Source: Dasypus novemcinctus
Taxonomy: Eukaryota > Chordata > Mammalia > Cingulata > Dasypodidae
Length of the DNA: 64,000 bases
Assembly (NCBI RefSeq): GCF_030445035.2
Contig: NC_080696.1
Location: 26,115,661-26,179,660 of the forward strand
Direction: 5' to 3'
Shown: positions 36,126-50,310 of the stretch, piece after piece
Numbering within the stretch: position 1 is the stretch's first letter
How the letters are laid out: each line of letters begins with the position of its first letter
The notes under the pieces: model-generated
The model's database searches: none
Told to the model about the DNA's origin: nothing
What the model saw: only the letters and a program-made list of their open reading frames with translations
Program-made: the position numbers and the translations under genes

Positions 36126-37778
36126 CTGTTTATCTTGATGAGTTTATTCAGTTGAATATCTTCTCTCTCTACTCTAGGGTTTTATTTTGTTATTGGTTTT
36201 GTGTGTAGGAAGGTTTTTTCCTGACCCTTTTTTCCTCTAATCCTATATCTTTGCTGTTGTTTGTTCCCTTGAAAAATATTAGGACCAGAGAAATGAAATA
36301 AGAAGAAAAAAATTATAGTAATAATAATAGTATAAGGTAGAAGAGGAACCATACCAGCCCTAGGAAATTGAATATTTAACATGCATAAGAAGTACAGAAG
36401 AATAAGAATAAAAAATAAACTAGAAACAAAGAAATAAGAAACTGAATAGAAAAATATATAGAATGAATTAAAAGGCCAGAATGATGACAAGAAAGGAAAA
36501 AAAGAGAATAAGAAAAAATAAAATTAAAAGAAAACATCATAAAAGGAGAAAGAAATAAAAACAAGCAAAATAAAAGCCAAAAAAAAAGAGGCAGAATGAA
36601 AGAACAACAGAAAACAGAAGACTGAAAGATGAAGGAGAGAAAAGAAACAGCATAGGGAGAAAAATTCAATAAATGCCAGAAAAAGAGTGAAGAATAGGAA
36701 AGAGAAACACAACAAGCAAGAAAAAAGATCAGCAGCAACTAAATTTAAAAAGGATAAGGAAAATAACAAAAACCTTAAATAGACTCAGGTTTTGAACCAG
36801 GTTTTAATTAGTAAAAAAAGGAAAATAAAAAAAGAAACTTCAAAAACTAATTAAATATTTAAAATAAAGATTAATTAAAAATTAAAAGTCCAGAAAAAGC
36901 TAATATATAAATAATGTCTATATGTTCCCTGTTACAAGTGTCAGCTGGATGCCCATTCACCTAGTGGATCAGTTCCCAAAGAAAAGATGACAGTTGACCA
37001 GGTACCTCATATATGCAAGGCAGGAATTCTTCCACTGAGCTAAATTTCTTCCTTAGGTTAGTTAGCATTTCAGAAGACTATCCATTCCCTTTCCCTCAGG
37101 CTGGCTAGATTCACTTCAGTTTGCCATAGTCCTGCTGATTAGGCACCTGTCTGTCCCTACGTCCTCTCTAATCTAATTTTAGTCTTTACCTGGACAGCTG
37201 GGCATGATATTCAAAGGGTGTTCAGATGCCTAAAATCACTTCAAGAATCACTTTCCACCCTTCCAGACCTCTCTTATCCCCAGAGAATCCACCCTCACAC
37301 TCTGTTCACAATAGGGAGCCAGTGGTTCCACCTAAGCTATTTGCCCTGATAGTGGGATGTATGTGCTGTTTCCAGTCACAGGGGCAAACAACTCACGGTT
37401 TTCCTTTGGCTTCTTTATATTTCCAATACTCTTCTGGATGATTCAGAGCACCTTCCATTCTATGTATATCCAAAGCAGGTGGCATAAAGGAAGACCTGTG
37501 CTCTCCTCTCAGATTCAATTGACTAGGAATTTTACCCTCACTTACTATCTCTGTGGTGGAGGAGGGGAGACCTTCCCAGCAGCCAGGAGCTTTAATAACT
37601 TAGTGTTTTCATTTTGGCTTCTTCATCTCTCTGTCCCTCTATTGGGAGTTTTGAAGCAGTATCCTGGTCAGTTGTATACCAACACAGGTCCCCAAGGCAG
37701 CCTTTGGCTCTTTCTCCATTGTCTCAGTGAGAGCTGAGTCTTATCTGCCTAACCCAATAGCCGTGGTTCCACAATTCC
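36126..37778 (-). promoter_or_regulatory. L1 5' UTR, type 2
   Basis: Close to ORF1 it shares the type 1 layout, with a long pyrimidine tract on the sense strand (36300-36860 as purines here). Its 5' two-thirds (36860-37778) is unlike the 5' UTR at 11300-13006. It matches 47495-48815 and, inverted, 57600-58766, for example 'gcaaggcaggaattcttcc' and 'ctgctgattaggcac'. It therefore defines a second 5'-UTR type in this L1 lineage. Confidence 0.7.
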
Positions 37779-38361
37779 AAAGATAGTTGTTTTGACTTTC
37801 CACTAAATGTTCATTGTTTTAAAAATGGTAATAAATCAATATAGTTAAAAGAATGAATAAAGCATATATTTTACTTAGTTTTTAAAACTAATGAAGATAG
37901 TATTTTCACAGGTCGAAATGTGATTCTAAGGTTTTTTCATTGACTGTAGGTCATATTTGAGTCCAGTGTTTCAATATTTAATTTAAGTCAAAATAAATAC
38001 ATAACAGTGAGAAAAGCATATATTTTACTTTTTTAAAAACTAATCAAGATAGTGTTACACCATTTACTATGTGAGTTCTGAGCTTTAAAATTGATTGTGA
38101 CTCAATATAAATGCATAGCAGACAATAAAGCATGTGTTTTACATAGCTTTCAAAACTAGATTGTTCACAGTTCATTATGTGAGCTTGGGTTTAAACATTT
38201 ATTGTAAGTCAGTGTAAGTACATAGCACTGAATCATGTATTTTAATTTATTTACAAAATTAATCAAGCTATTGTTTTTACAGTTAATTATGTGAGTCTTG
38301 TATTTAACTTGATTGTAAGCCAAAATAAGTGCCTAGCAATGAATAAATGATGTATTTTACT
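37779..38361 (-). repeat. Satellite array, reverse orientation (part 1)
   Basis: The same monomer as 24166-29621 but inverted. Each unit reads 'cagttcactaagtgagttct', 'gttttaacattgattgtaag', 'tcaatataagtacatagcag', 'tgaataaagcatgtatttta'. About five units lie before the SINE. Confidence 0.9.
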
Positions 38362-38372
38362 TAGCTTACAAA

Positions 38373-38777
38373 TTTTTTATTTCTCTCCCCTTCCCCCTCC
38401 CCCAGTTTGTCTGTTCTCTGTGTCTATTTGCTGTGTGTTTTTCTTTGTCTGCTCCTGTTGTTCTGTTGTTGTCAGTGGCACAGGAATCTGTGTTTCTTTT
38501 TGTTGCATCATCTTGCTATGTCAGCTCTCCGTGTGTGCAATGCCATTCCTGGGCAGACTGAACTTTCTTTCATGCTGGGTGGCTCTCCTTATGGGGTGCA
38601 CTCCTTGTACATGGGGCTCCCCTATGTGGGGACACCCCTGCATGGCAGGGCACTCCTTGGATGCATCAGCACTGCACGTGGGCCAACTCCACATGGGTCA
38701 AGGAGGCCCAAAGTTTGAATCATGGACCACCCATGTGGTAGATGGGTGCTCTAACTACTGGGCCAAATCTGCTTCCC
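38373..38777 (-). mobile_element. DAS-type tRNA-derived SINE, reverse strand
   Basis: On the reverse strand the tRNA-like head (near 38777: 'tggcccagtagttagagcac', 'gattcaaactttggg') leads into a long body with 'cctccttgacccatgtgg' and 'gcagtgctgatgc'. The tail follows with 'acagaaaacagacaaac' and A/T-rich steps. It is flanked by tagcttacaaa (38362-38372) and tagcttataaa (38778-38788), an 11-base duplication with one mismatch. The target is the satellite. Confidence 0.85.
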
Positions 38778-38788
38778 TAGCTTATAAA

Positions 38789-41560
38789 ATTAGTCAAGAT
38801 AGTGTTTTCATACCTCATTAAGTTATTTCTGTGTTTTCATATGGATTGTATGTCAATTAAGTAGATAGCATTGAACAAATCATGTACTTTCTGAAGTTCC
38901 AAAACCAATAGTGATAGTGTTTTCACAGTTAACTAAGTTCTGTGTTTTAACAATGAGTATAAATCAATTTAATTAAATAACAATGAATAAAGAATTTATT
39001 TCACTTAGTTTTGAAAAATAATCAAGATACTGTTTTCTCAGTACATTATGTGATTCATGTGTTTTAACATTGATGGCAAGATAATATAAGTATGTTTAGG
39101 TGAATAAAGGATGCATTTACTTAGTTTTCAAAATTATCAAAATAGTGGTTTTGTAGTTCACTATCTGAGTCCTACTTTTTAAAGATTGTAGAATAATATA
39201 AACACATAGCACTGAATAAAGCTTGTATTTTACTTACTTTTCAAGAATAAGTAAAATAGTATTTTCACCATTCAATAAGTTCTGTGTTTAAAATTTACTG
39301 AAAATCAATGTAAGTATATAGCTGATAATAAAGGATGAATTTTTATAGTTTTCCAAACTAATCAAGATGGTGCCTTCTCACTTAACACTGTGAATCCTGT
39401 GTTTTAACATTGATTGTAAGTCAATATAAATACATATTGGTGCAAAAAGTATGTATTTTACTTAGTTTTCAAAACTCATCAACATAGTGCTTAGGGAATT
39501 TACTATGTAACTCTTGTGTTACTATTGATTGTAAGGCAATATACATAGCAGTAAATGAAGCATGTAATATAATTAATTTTCAAATCTAATCAAGATAGTG
39601 TTTTCTCCATTTATAAAGTGTTCTGTTTTTAAAATTGATTGAAACCCATATAAGTTTACAGCATTGAATTAAGCATGTATTTTCCTTAGTTTAAAAAAAT
39701 AACATGATTTTTTCAAACTTCAGTGAGTTTTGTATTTTAACATTGATCGTCAGTCAATATAAATACAGAATAGTGAATAAAGCATGTACTTCACTTTGAT
39801 TTGAAAAATAATAAGACTGTTTTCACAGTTAAGCGAGTTCTGTGTTTTCACATTGAATTAAGTTAATATAAATACATAATGATGAATAAAGCATGCATTT
39901 TACTTAGATTTCAAAACTAATCAAGACACTTTTCACATTTACTGAGTTCACATTTACTGAATTTTAACATTGATTGTAAGTCAAAATAGGTATGTAATGG
40001 GGTTAAAATTGTATTGTAATTAGTTTTCAAAACTAATATAGTTTTTACAATTAACACTGTGAGTCCTGTGTTTTGAAACTGATTGTAAGACAATGTAAGT
40101 GCATAGCAGTGAATAAAGCACATAATTTAGATGCTTTTCAAGACTAATCAAAACAGTTTTTTCAGTTCACTACATGTGTTCTCTTCATAATTATTGTAAG
40201 TAATATAGCTAGCATTGAAAAAAATAATGTATTTGCTTAGTTTTCAAACTATTTGCAATAGTTTTAGCAATTCACTATGTGACTTATGTTTTAACATTGG
40301 TTTTAAGTCATTATAATTACATAGCAGTGAATAGCATGTATTATACTTCTTTTTCAAAGCTACTAAAGGTAGAATTGCCACCATTTACTAAGATAATTCT
40401 GTGTTTTTAAAATTGATTTGTCTATATAAGTGCAATGGTGCATAAGGATGCATTTTATATAGTTTTCAAAACTAATCAAGATAGTGTTTTTACACTTCAC
40501 ACTGTGGATCCAGTGCATTAAAATTGAGGGTAAGTCAATATAAGTACATAGCAGGGAATAAAGAACATATTTTACTTAATTTTCAAAGTTAAATAGGAAA
40601 ATGTTTTCACAGTTCATTAAGTGAATTCTTTCTTTAATATTGATTGCAAGTTAAAATAATTACATAATAATGAATAAAGTAATTTAGTTTAAACAAGATA
40701 ATATTTTCACAGTGCACTAAGTGAGTTCTGGCTTTCAACATAGATTGTAAGTGAAGAGAAGTTTAAAGAGGTTTATAATGCTGATATTTTACTTAGTTTT
40801 CAAAACTGCCAATATAATGCTTTCACAGGTCATTATGGCCTTCTTGTGTTTTAACATTGATTGTAATTCAATATAAATATATAGCATTGAATAAAGCATG
40901 TGTTATGCCTAATTTTCAAAACTAATCAAGGTAATATTTTCACTGTTCTCTAACAGAGTTGTATGTTTTCACATTGATTGTAAGGCAGTATAGGTACAGA
41001 GCATCATAAAGCATATATTTTACATGGTTTAAAAAACCAGTCAAGATTTTGTTTGCATAGTTCATCAAGTTGAATTCTGTGTTTTAAAATTGATTGTAAG
41101 TTAATATAAGTACAGATCAGTGTAAAAAGCATGTGTTTACCTAGTTTTCAAAAGTAATGAAGATTACCACAGTTCATTAAGTGAGTTCTGCATTTTCACA
41201 TATAATTAAATCATTATAAGTACATAGCGGTGAAAAAAGCATGTGTTTTGGTTAGTTTTCAATACTAATCAATGTACTGGTTATGCAATTCACTATGAGA
41301 CTCATTTTTTAAAAAAATATTGATTGCAAATCTGTATAAATACATAGAAGTGAATAAAGCAAGTATACTTTCTTTTCAAAACTAATCACGATAGTATTTT
41401 ACCATTTATTAAGAGAGTTCTGTGATTTTAAATTGACTAGAGTCAATATAAGCCTATTGCACATAATAAAGCATGTATTTTACTCAGTTTTCAAAACTAA
41501 ACTTGGTAGTGTCTTCACAGTTCATTAAGAGAGCTCCTTGTTTGTTTTAGTATGAATTAC
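38789..41560 (-). repeat. Satellite array, reverse orientation (part 2)
   Basis: About 24 inverted monomers. Nearly every unit carries AATAAAG on the written strand, in 'gtgaataaagcatg'. The array is cut by the L1 fragment that starts at about 41573 and resumes for part of one unit at 43062. Confidence 0.92.
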
Positions 41561-41572
41561 CACTTTGCTTTT

Positions 41573-43061
41573 TTAAAATTAATTAATTTATTGGTAATAC
41601 ATTTTATTTATTATAAAAATATATAGATCACACAAGAAGTTACATTAAAAATATAGAAGATTCCCATATACCGCACTCCATGCCCTCCTCTCCCCCCCAC
41701 TTTCCCACATCAACTTCTTTCATCATTGTGGTACATTCCTTGCATTTGATGATTACATTTTAGATCACTGCTACACAGCATGGATTACAGTTTACATTGT
41801 ACTTTACACTCTCTCCCAGTACATTCAGTGGGTTGTGGCAGAGTTATATTGTCCTGCATCTGTCCCTGCAAAATCATTCAGGATAACTCCAAGTCCCAAA
41901 AATGCCTCCATATCACATCTCCTTTTCCTTCTCCCTGCCTTCAGCAACTCCTGTTGTCACTGTTTCCACATCAATAACATAATTTCTTCCATTGCTAGAA
42001 TCACAATAATTCTATAGTAGAATATCAATAAGTCCACTCTAACTCATACTTCATTCCTCCATCCTGAGGACACTGGGATGATGAAGCCCACCCCACCTCT
42101 CAATTGATAAGGTGTTTTGATCCCACATGCCTGGTGGGTGGGACTCTCATGTCTGTAGACTCTCACAGATCCTTGGCATGGTGGTTGCCCATCCTCACCT
42201 CCCTGTCAGTGACCTGGGTAAGTCCAACAAACTGGAGTGTAGGTGCTGCAACACTGGTGAGGCCTAGGGCTCACCTGGCACACAGACAACCCAGAGATTC
42301 AACTATCATGGGCATACACCAATCCCAGTGCTAACAACATGTTCAGTAAAAGGGACAGAAGAGGCATGCATAGAGAAGACACATCTGAGTCTAACTCCAT
42401 CACACTCAGGAGCACAAATTCCAAAGTAGGGCCCACTGGCAATGCACTGAATTTCAGAGACATTTGCCATGAATGAAGGAACTGAGTATCTCCAGGAGCA
42501 CCACTACCTGGCGTTGTATTTACTTTGGCTATCTCTGAGACACTGCTGAGATGTGCATATGCATGACCCCTCTGAAGACCTCCCAACTCATTTTGAAGAC
42601 TCTTAGCCATATAAACTCATTTGTCTTTACCATCAACCCCTTTTATCCAAAGTCTTTTTTTAGTTGCATCACCAGCAGGTGCTTGGTAGTAATCCCTCAG
42701 CACTGGGGAGGCTCATTCCTTGAACTCATGCCCCACATGGAGAGGAAGGTAATGCATTTACTTGCTGAGCTTGGCTTAGAGAGGGGCCACATTTGGGCAA
42801 CATGGAGGATTTCAGGATGTAACTCTTAGGCATCCTGCAATGCTAGGCCAAGTTGAAATTTCAAGCACAACAGATTCATAAGCATAGTCATCAGTATCAA
42901 GGGCCCATCATTAGACCATCCTTCTTTACTGACCATTGCCCTCACACTTGGAAGATTGTTGCTGTTCCACTGGGGAATGCAACACAGCTCCCCAGAATGG
43001 AAACTTAGCACTCCCTAAGTTGTCATGTGAATCTCTAACCACTGTGTCAATATCCAACATA
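41573..43061 (-). mobile_element. L1 3' fragment (module A), reverse strand
   Basis: A T-rich start (41570-41640, the L1 tail) is followed by 'ttacattaaaaatatagaag', 'attcccatataccgcac' and the standard module A order, ending at 'accactgtgtcaatatccaa'. It is inserted within the satellite: monomer sequence stands on both sides in the same orientation. It is 5' truncated inside the 3' UTR and non-coding. Confidence 0.85.
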
Positions 43062-43133
43062 TATTGTAAGTCAATGTAAGTACATAGCAGTGAATAAGCA
43101 GGTATTTTACTTAGTTTTGAAAAGTAAGTAAAC
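43062..43133 (-). repeat. Satellite remnant, reverse orientation
   Basis: Part of one monomer ('tattgtaagtcaatgtaag', 'tacatagcagtgaataagc', 'tattttacttagttttg'). Confidence 0.85.
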
Positions 43134-44972
<1,839 letters not shown>

Positions 44973-45009
44973 AAATACAATAAAAATATTAAAATTTTTA
45001 CAGTTTGCC

Positions 45010-47490
45010 TTTTATCATTCTATGATCTGTTGCCCTGTATGTACAGTGACAATATTTTCTTCCATTTATTTCCCCAATATCTTAATTTTTTTCATTTTGT
45101 CTCCAAAGAATTTTTGGTTACAATAAAATCATATACAGAATATAGGAGATGTCCATATACCCAACATCCTCACTCTTTCTCCTCTTCCCATATTAATAAC
45201 TTTTTATATGTGGATGATACATTTGTTACAACTGATGTACAAGTATTGAAATATAGCTATTAACCATCATCAATGGTTTACATTATGTTTTACATTTGGG
45301 CCATACATATTTATAAATTTTTGATGAAATTCAACATAGCCTGTATCCATCATTGCAAGATCATGTGAACACTTCTATTGCCCCTTAAATACCCCCTGTC
45401 CCTTCTATTATATTCTCCCTCCTCCTCCCCTTGGGTCCTATGGTGAACACCAGGCTTCACTCCTTGAAGGACAAGATTCATAGATACTTGCAACAAAACT
45501 GTGAGTTTGAGGCACTGGCTTGTTTTCTCCTATTAGGTATCACTCATTCTTTGAGAGACTCCCACTCCTCTGTTTGAGAACATAGTAGTCCTCCTCAGGA
45601 TGGAGTCCCACACCTTCCTGCTCATTGTGAGGGCCTTTACCCACTGATTCAACACACTATGACAAAATGATCACTCACTTACTCCCTAGAAACCTGTCAC
45701 AGGTGCTCCCTTCCCAAATGTGCCCTCATCTGACACCCTAAACCAGTAACCCTTCCTTGTCATATTGCAAAAAGAGCATTTCTGAACTTGAAATTTTAGC
45801 TATGTACCCACCAATACCCAGTGTCCACATGCTCCCTTCCCAATCCTCCCATTTGTAACAATCATTATTATTTCATTTTCTTATTAATTGTATTTAACTA
45901 TTGGCTTCACTTTTGAAAAAATTTTGGATCACAGAAGGGTTAAAACTGTTGCAGGGAATGTTATTTTTGGGGGGTGTCAGTGATTAGGAATACATGGGAA
46001 GAAGTTCACCTGACATACAAATGAGGCATATGAATGTGTTCAAATGTTCATGGGGTAATATCACAGTGGGTGGACACTCACACAATAACCAAAAGAGTAT
46101 CAAATTCCCATCCTGAGGAGCTCTGTCACATTCTCTAGTGGATCAGTAAGAATCCCTCAAGTACATGGGCAATGACTAGTGAATGAGGATGGTCCATTGA
46201 TGGCCCCTTGATATTGATGACTATGCTTATAAGCCTTTGCTATTGAAATTGAAACTTATCCTAGTGTTTTAGGGGGCCTAAGTGTTACCTATTGGGAAAT
46301 TCCTTGATATTCAAATGTGGCCTCTTCCTAAGATGAACTAAATATAGAAATGCAATAACTTCCTTCCAGCTTGGGATATGCCTCCCTGGGTTGAGCCTTC
46401 CTGGCAATGAGGGATTACTACCAAGTACCAACAAGCAATACAAATGGAAAAAAAGACCTTGACAAAAAGGAGGTAAAGTTAAAGACAAGTGAGTTTATAT
46501 GGCTAAGAGACTTCGAAGTGAGTTGAGAGCTCATTCCAGAGGTAACACTTATGCACATCTCAGAGGATCTCACTGACTTCCAAAGTAGATACAAGGGGCT
46601 CCTGAGGGGTAAGGAGATATCCAGACACAATAGTCCAGGCAGATAACTCAGGAGTTTGGTCCCATGCCAGTAGAACATACTTTGGAATTTATGCTCAACC
46701 GTGTGACAGAATTGTACTCAGCAGTGTTTTCCCTATACATGGCTCTTCTGTCCTTCCATTTGAACCCATAACTAGTAACAGAGTTGGTCGTTGTATATCC
46801 AAGAGACTTATATCTTGGGGCAGTTCATGTTCAAGCTGGACCCTGAATCTCAACAGAGTTGCAACACTTACTCTCCAGTTCATTGGATTCACCCTGGACA
46901 TCTGGGAGGGAAGAAATGATGGATAATCAACATACAAAGGAACTGAGAATGTCTACAACTGCAAGCAGTTGGCTCTGTAGGATCAAAGGCACCCTTCAAT
47001 TAAAGGTGAAGTGGGCATCACTATCACATAATCCTCAGGATGGGGAATGATCTAAGGACTAAAGTAGACTTACTAGTATTCTCCTATATACTTATTGTGT
47101 CTAGCAATGGAAGAAAGATCATTGATGTGGAGGTGGTGGCCACTGGAGAATCTGGGCATAGGGATAGGAAAAGAAGGTATAATACAGGATATTTCTGAGA
47201 CTCAATAACTGTTCTTAATGGCATTACACTAATACAGGTCATTATGTATCTTGCCATAATCTACAGGATTGAGTGAGAGAAAGTGTAAACTACAATGTAA
47301 ACTATAATCCATGCTTAGTGGCAATGCTTCAAAATGTGTTTATCAATTGCAATGAATGTGCCACATTAATGAAAGATGTTGGCAATGTGGGCAAATGTGG
47401 GATGTGTGAATGGAACATATAGGAATTGCCTATATATTCAATATAACATTGATGTAATCTAAGTATCTTTCAAAAAATTAGAAAAACATA
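45010..47490 (+). mobile_element. L1 3'-UTR insertion with 5' inversion
   Basis: The left part (45010-45855) is module B in reverse orientation, running from its 3' end to its 5' end. The right part (45860-47490) is module A in forward orientation, with the L1 terminus near 47410-47440 and an A-rich tail. In an intact L1, B lies directly before A, so the two parts together make one contiguous 3' UTR whose first half is flipped. This fits twin priming. It is non-coding. Confidence 0.75.
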
Positions 47491-47494
47491 GAGA

Positions 47495-48815
47495 AATAAA
47501 ACAAAAAATAGTAATGGCAAAGACATCACAGAAGAAGCAAGGCAGCAGCAACTAATTAAAAAGGGGGGAAAGAAAGAGGATGAATAAAAGAAAAAAATTA
47601 CAAAAATGAACAAAGAAGAAAACAAAAACCATGGTAAAACAGCCTTCCCTCTTAGCTCCCTAAGGAGTTTCTCAGGTAGCTGGTGTTCATCAATCAATTA
47701 CACTACAACCTGCCCTCTGCAGGTTTTGAACTAAATTTTTTTGAGTAAACTAAGTTAAAATAAAAAAGGAAATGATTTCAAGAAAAATAAGAGATCCAAG
47801 AAAAGGTAATACAAAAAGAATGTCTATATGATCCCTGTCCCAATGTATCAGCAGGATGTCTGATAACCCAGTGGATCACTTCTCTAAAAAGAGCTGGTCA
47901 TATATTCAAGGCAGGAACTCTTCCACTGAGCCAAACTTTCTCCTTGGGTCAGTTAGCCTTTCAGAAAGCTGTCTGCCCACTTACCCTCAGACCGGTTATA
48001 ATCTGCAGTTTGTCAGAATCCTGCTGATTAGGCACTCATCTGTTCCCACACTCTTTCCATTCAAATTGTTTTCTCTTGTCCGGCAGTTGGGCTTGACAGC
48101 CTGTTTGAATGGATCCCCCTCCCCTCTCCTGACCTGCTTGAGGTCTCTTCCGAGATTCAAAGGGGACCCTGGTGACTGAACTCACCACAAATAAACCACT
48201 CTTGATCCACTTCCAGAAACCTTCTCCTCCCAGGGGACCCCAATTAGGCCCCTGAAAGGTTATTGAGGCTTCCTACAACTCACATCCCTTAGGGATGTTG
48301 GAATTTTGATAGTTTTCAGCCCCAGGCAAGTTAATTGCCTGCCTCCCCTCTCTCCCCACAAAAGCTCCTCTCTCCCAGTGCAGCAGGGTACATCAAGCTG
48401 CCTGAGTAGACACCCCTCTCCCATCTTCCCAGGGCCAACTCAGTGTTGCCTGGCCTGCTCCCTGAAGTTCAAGGGGGACCTAGGTAACCAAATTCACAGA
48501 AAGGAAACCTTTCTCCACCCTTCATGAGAACCCTCTTCTAATCAGAGAATGTTCTCTCCCACTTGGTGGCTGGTGGAGGTTAAGGGGTTCATGGGGGCTT
48601 TTTGTCTTAAGGGTAGGGTTTAGTTTCCAGCTGTTTCCAGCCAGAGGGATGGGAAATTAATGGACTTACCTTGAGCTTTCTATCTCTTTGTCCAGTTCCC
48701 TCCAGATAGATGCCCCTATGCCTCCTCCTCTGTTGGTTCCAAAACTGCTCAGTCAGGAAGAATTTGCTCCTTCTCAGCTGTTTTCTGTGAGAAATTTGGG
48801 GAGTGCCCACTTGTG
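47495..48815 (-). promoter_or_regulatory. L1 5' UTR type 2, inverted segment
   Basis: It matches 36700-37770 in the same written orientation, with 'cagcagcaactaattaaaaa', 'aggcaggaactcttccactg' and 'ctgctgattaggcac'. Its L1 5' end therefore lies on the right, next to the forward part. Three C-rich stretches (48110-48130, 48340-48420, 48540-48560) are the reverse-strand view of G-rich 5'-UTR parts. Confidence 0.72.
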
Positions 48816-49339
48816 CTATCTTCTGCTTTCTGTTGTTCTTACATTCCACCCTTTTTGGAAATTATTTTTGTTTTCATTTCTCTCTCCTTTTCTCTCTGGT
48901 TTTTCTCCTTTTTAACTTTTCTTTCTATTTGTGTTTTCTTTTCTCTTTCCCTCTACTCTCTTCACTTTTGCCTCTTAATTTATTCTATATATTTTTCTCT
49001 ATTCAGTTTCTCCTCTCATTATTTTGTACTCCACTTTTTTATTCTTATTCATCTGGACTTCTTGCTTGAGGTAATTATTCATTTTCCTAGGTCTTATAAG
49101 GATCCTTTATTACCATTTACTATTCTTATTGATATTATCCTTTTTATTTTCTACCTCTTTCCTTTGCTCTGGACCTAAGTTTTTTTTTCCCCAAGGGAAC
49201 ATAGACAAGAGCAAGGAAATAGAAAAAGCTGAACAAAGTGTCAAAGTGAAAGCTTCCACACACACAAATCAACAATGAAATTAAACCCTAGATTAGAAAA
49301 ATAAGTTAATCAACTGAACAAACCCATCAAGATAAACTG

Positions 49340-50310
49340 ATGCCTAGACACCAGCAAAAAATTACAAACCATACTAAGAAATAGGATACATGGCACAGTC
49401 CAATGAACTAAAAAACAGAAGGAGGTGCAGAACATGAAACAACTAATCAGAGATTCTCAAACAAACATCATGAATAAACTTAGTGAAGTGAAGGAGGATA
49501 TAATGATATTAAGAAAACACTGAATAAATTGTAAACATTCATAAAAAGTTAATGGATAGCATGGTGATAAATGGCACTATACAAGAAATCAAAAATACAC
49601 TGGAAGCACATAAAAGGATGTTTGAAAAAGTAGAGGAAAGAATCAGTGATGTTGAAGACAGTACAGGTGAAACCAAACAATAGAACAGATAGATAAAAAG
49701 GTAGAAAAAATCCAGCAGAGACTTATGCCTTTGAATGAGAAGACACACACAAACATATACAGTATAGGAATCCCAGTGGGAGAAGATAAGCGAAAGCAGA
49801 AAGAAAATGTGTTGGAAGAAATAATGGCTGAAAACTTCCCAACCCTATTGAGGGACATGGGTGTACATATCCAGGAAGTGCAGCACATCCCAAACAGTAT
49901 AAAGCCCAACACGTCCCCTCCAAGACGTATACTTGTCAAAATGTCCAATGCTGAGGTAAAAAGGAGAATATTGAAAGGGGCAAGGAAAAAGAGATCAATC
50001 ACATACAGGGGAATCTCAACAAGATTATTTCAGATTTCTCATTTGAAACCATGGAGGCAAGGAAGCAGTGGCATGACATAGTTAAGGTGCTAAAAGAAAA
50101 AAACTTACAGCCAAGAATTCTCTATCCAACAAAGCTGGCTTTCAAAAATGAGGGATAATTTAAGATATTCACAGATAAACACAAATTAAGAGAGTTTGTT
50201 AATAAGAAACTTGCCCTTCAAGAAATAATATAGGGAGTTCTGCCGGTCAAAAGAATAAAAAACAGAAGACAGAGGATTGGAGGAGAGTGTAAGAATTAAA
50301 AAGATAAGAA
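49340..50310 (+). pseudogene. L1 ORF1 remnant, forward
   Basis: The start is ATG at 49340 (MPRHQQKITNHTKK..), with an early frame break and stop. The coiled-coil region ('VEERISDVEDSTGETKQ') follows. The best frame, 49725-50081, carries the RRM ('NIYSIGIPVGEDKRKQKENV', 'EEIMAENFPTLLRDMGVHIQ', 'PRRILVKMSNAEVKRRILKG'). The C-terminal part after 50040 is in another frame ('ARKQWHDIVKVLKEKNLQPR', 'FTDKHKLREFVNKKL'). It is somewhat better preserved than the ORF1 at 35140-36125. The lysine-rich end is near 50310. Confidence 0.85.

Larger units (their letters stand above)
29850..37778 (-). mobile_element. L1 retrotransposon, reverse strand, with ORF2 deletion
   Basis: Read on the reverse strand: type 2 5' UTR (36126-37778), ORF1 (35140-36125), ORF2 (32587-35121, about 1.8 kb deleted and a 496-base repeat inserted), 3'-UTR module B (about 31500-32586) and module A (29850-31395) with an A-rich tail. 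It lies exactly between the forward and reverse satellite blocks. No clear flanking duplication was found. Confidence 0.87.

Noticed and set aside
38407-38821. Overlapping open frames of 103 and 133 codons
   Set aside because: They lie entirely over the reverse DAS-SINE, which is non-coding; GC-rich SINE bodies often lack stops by chance.
48688-49178. Phe/Ser/Leu-rich frames resembling membrane proteins
   Set aside because: They come from the pyrimidine tract of the L1 5' UTR; low complexity, and equivalents occur at the same place in other copies.
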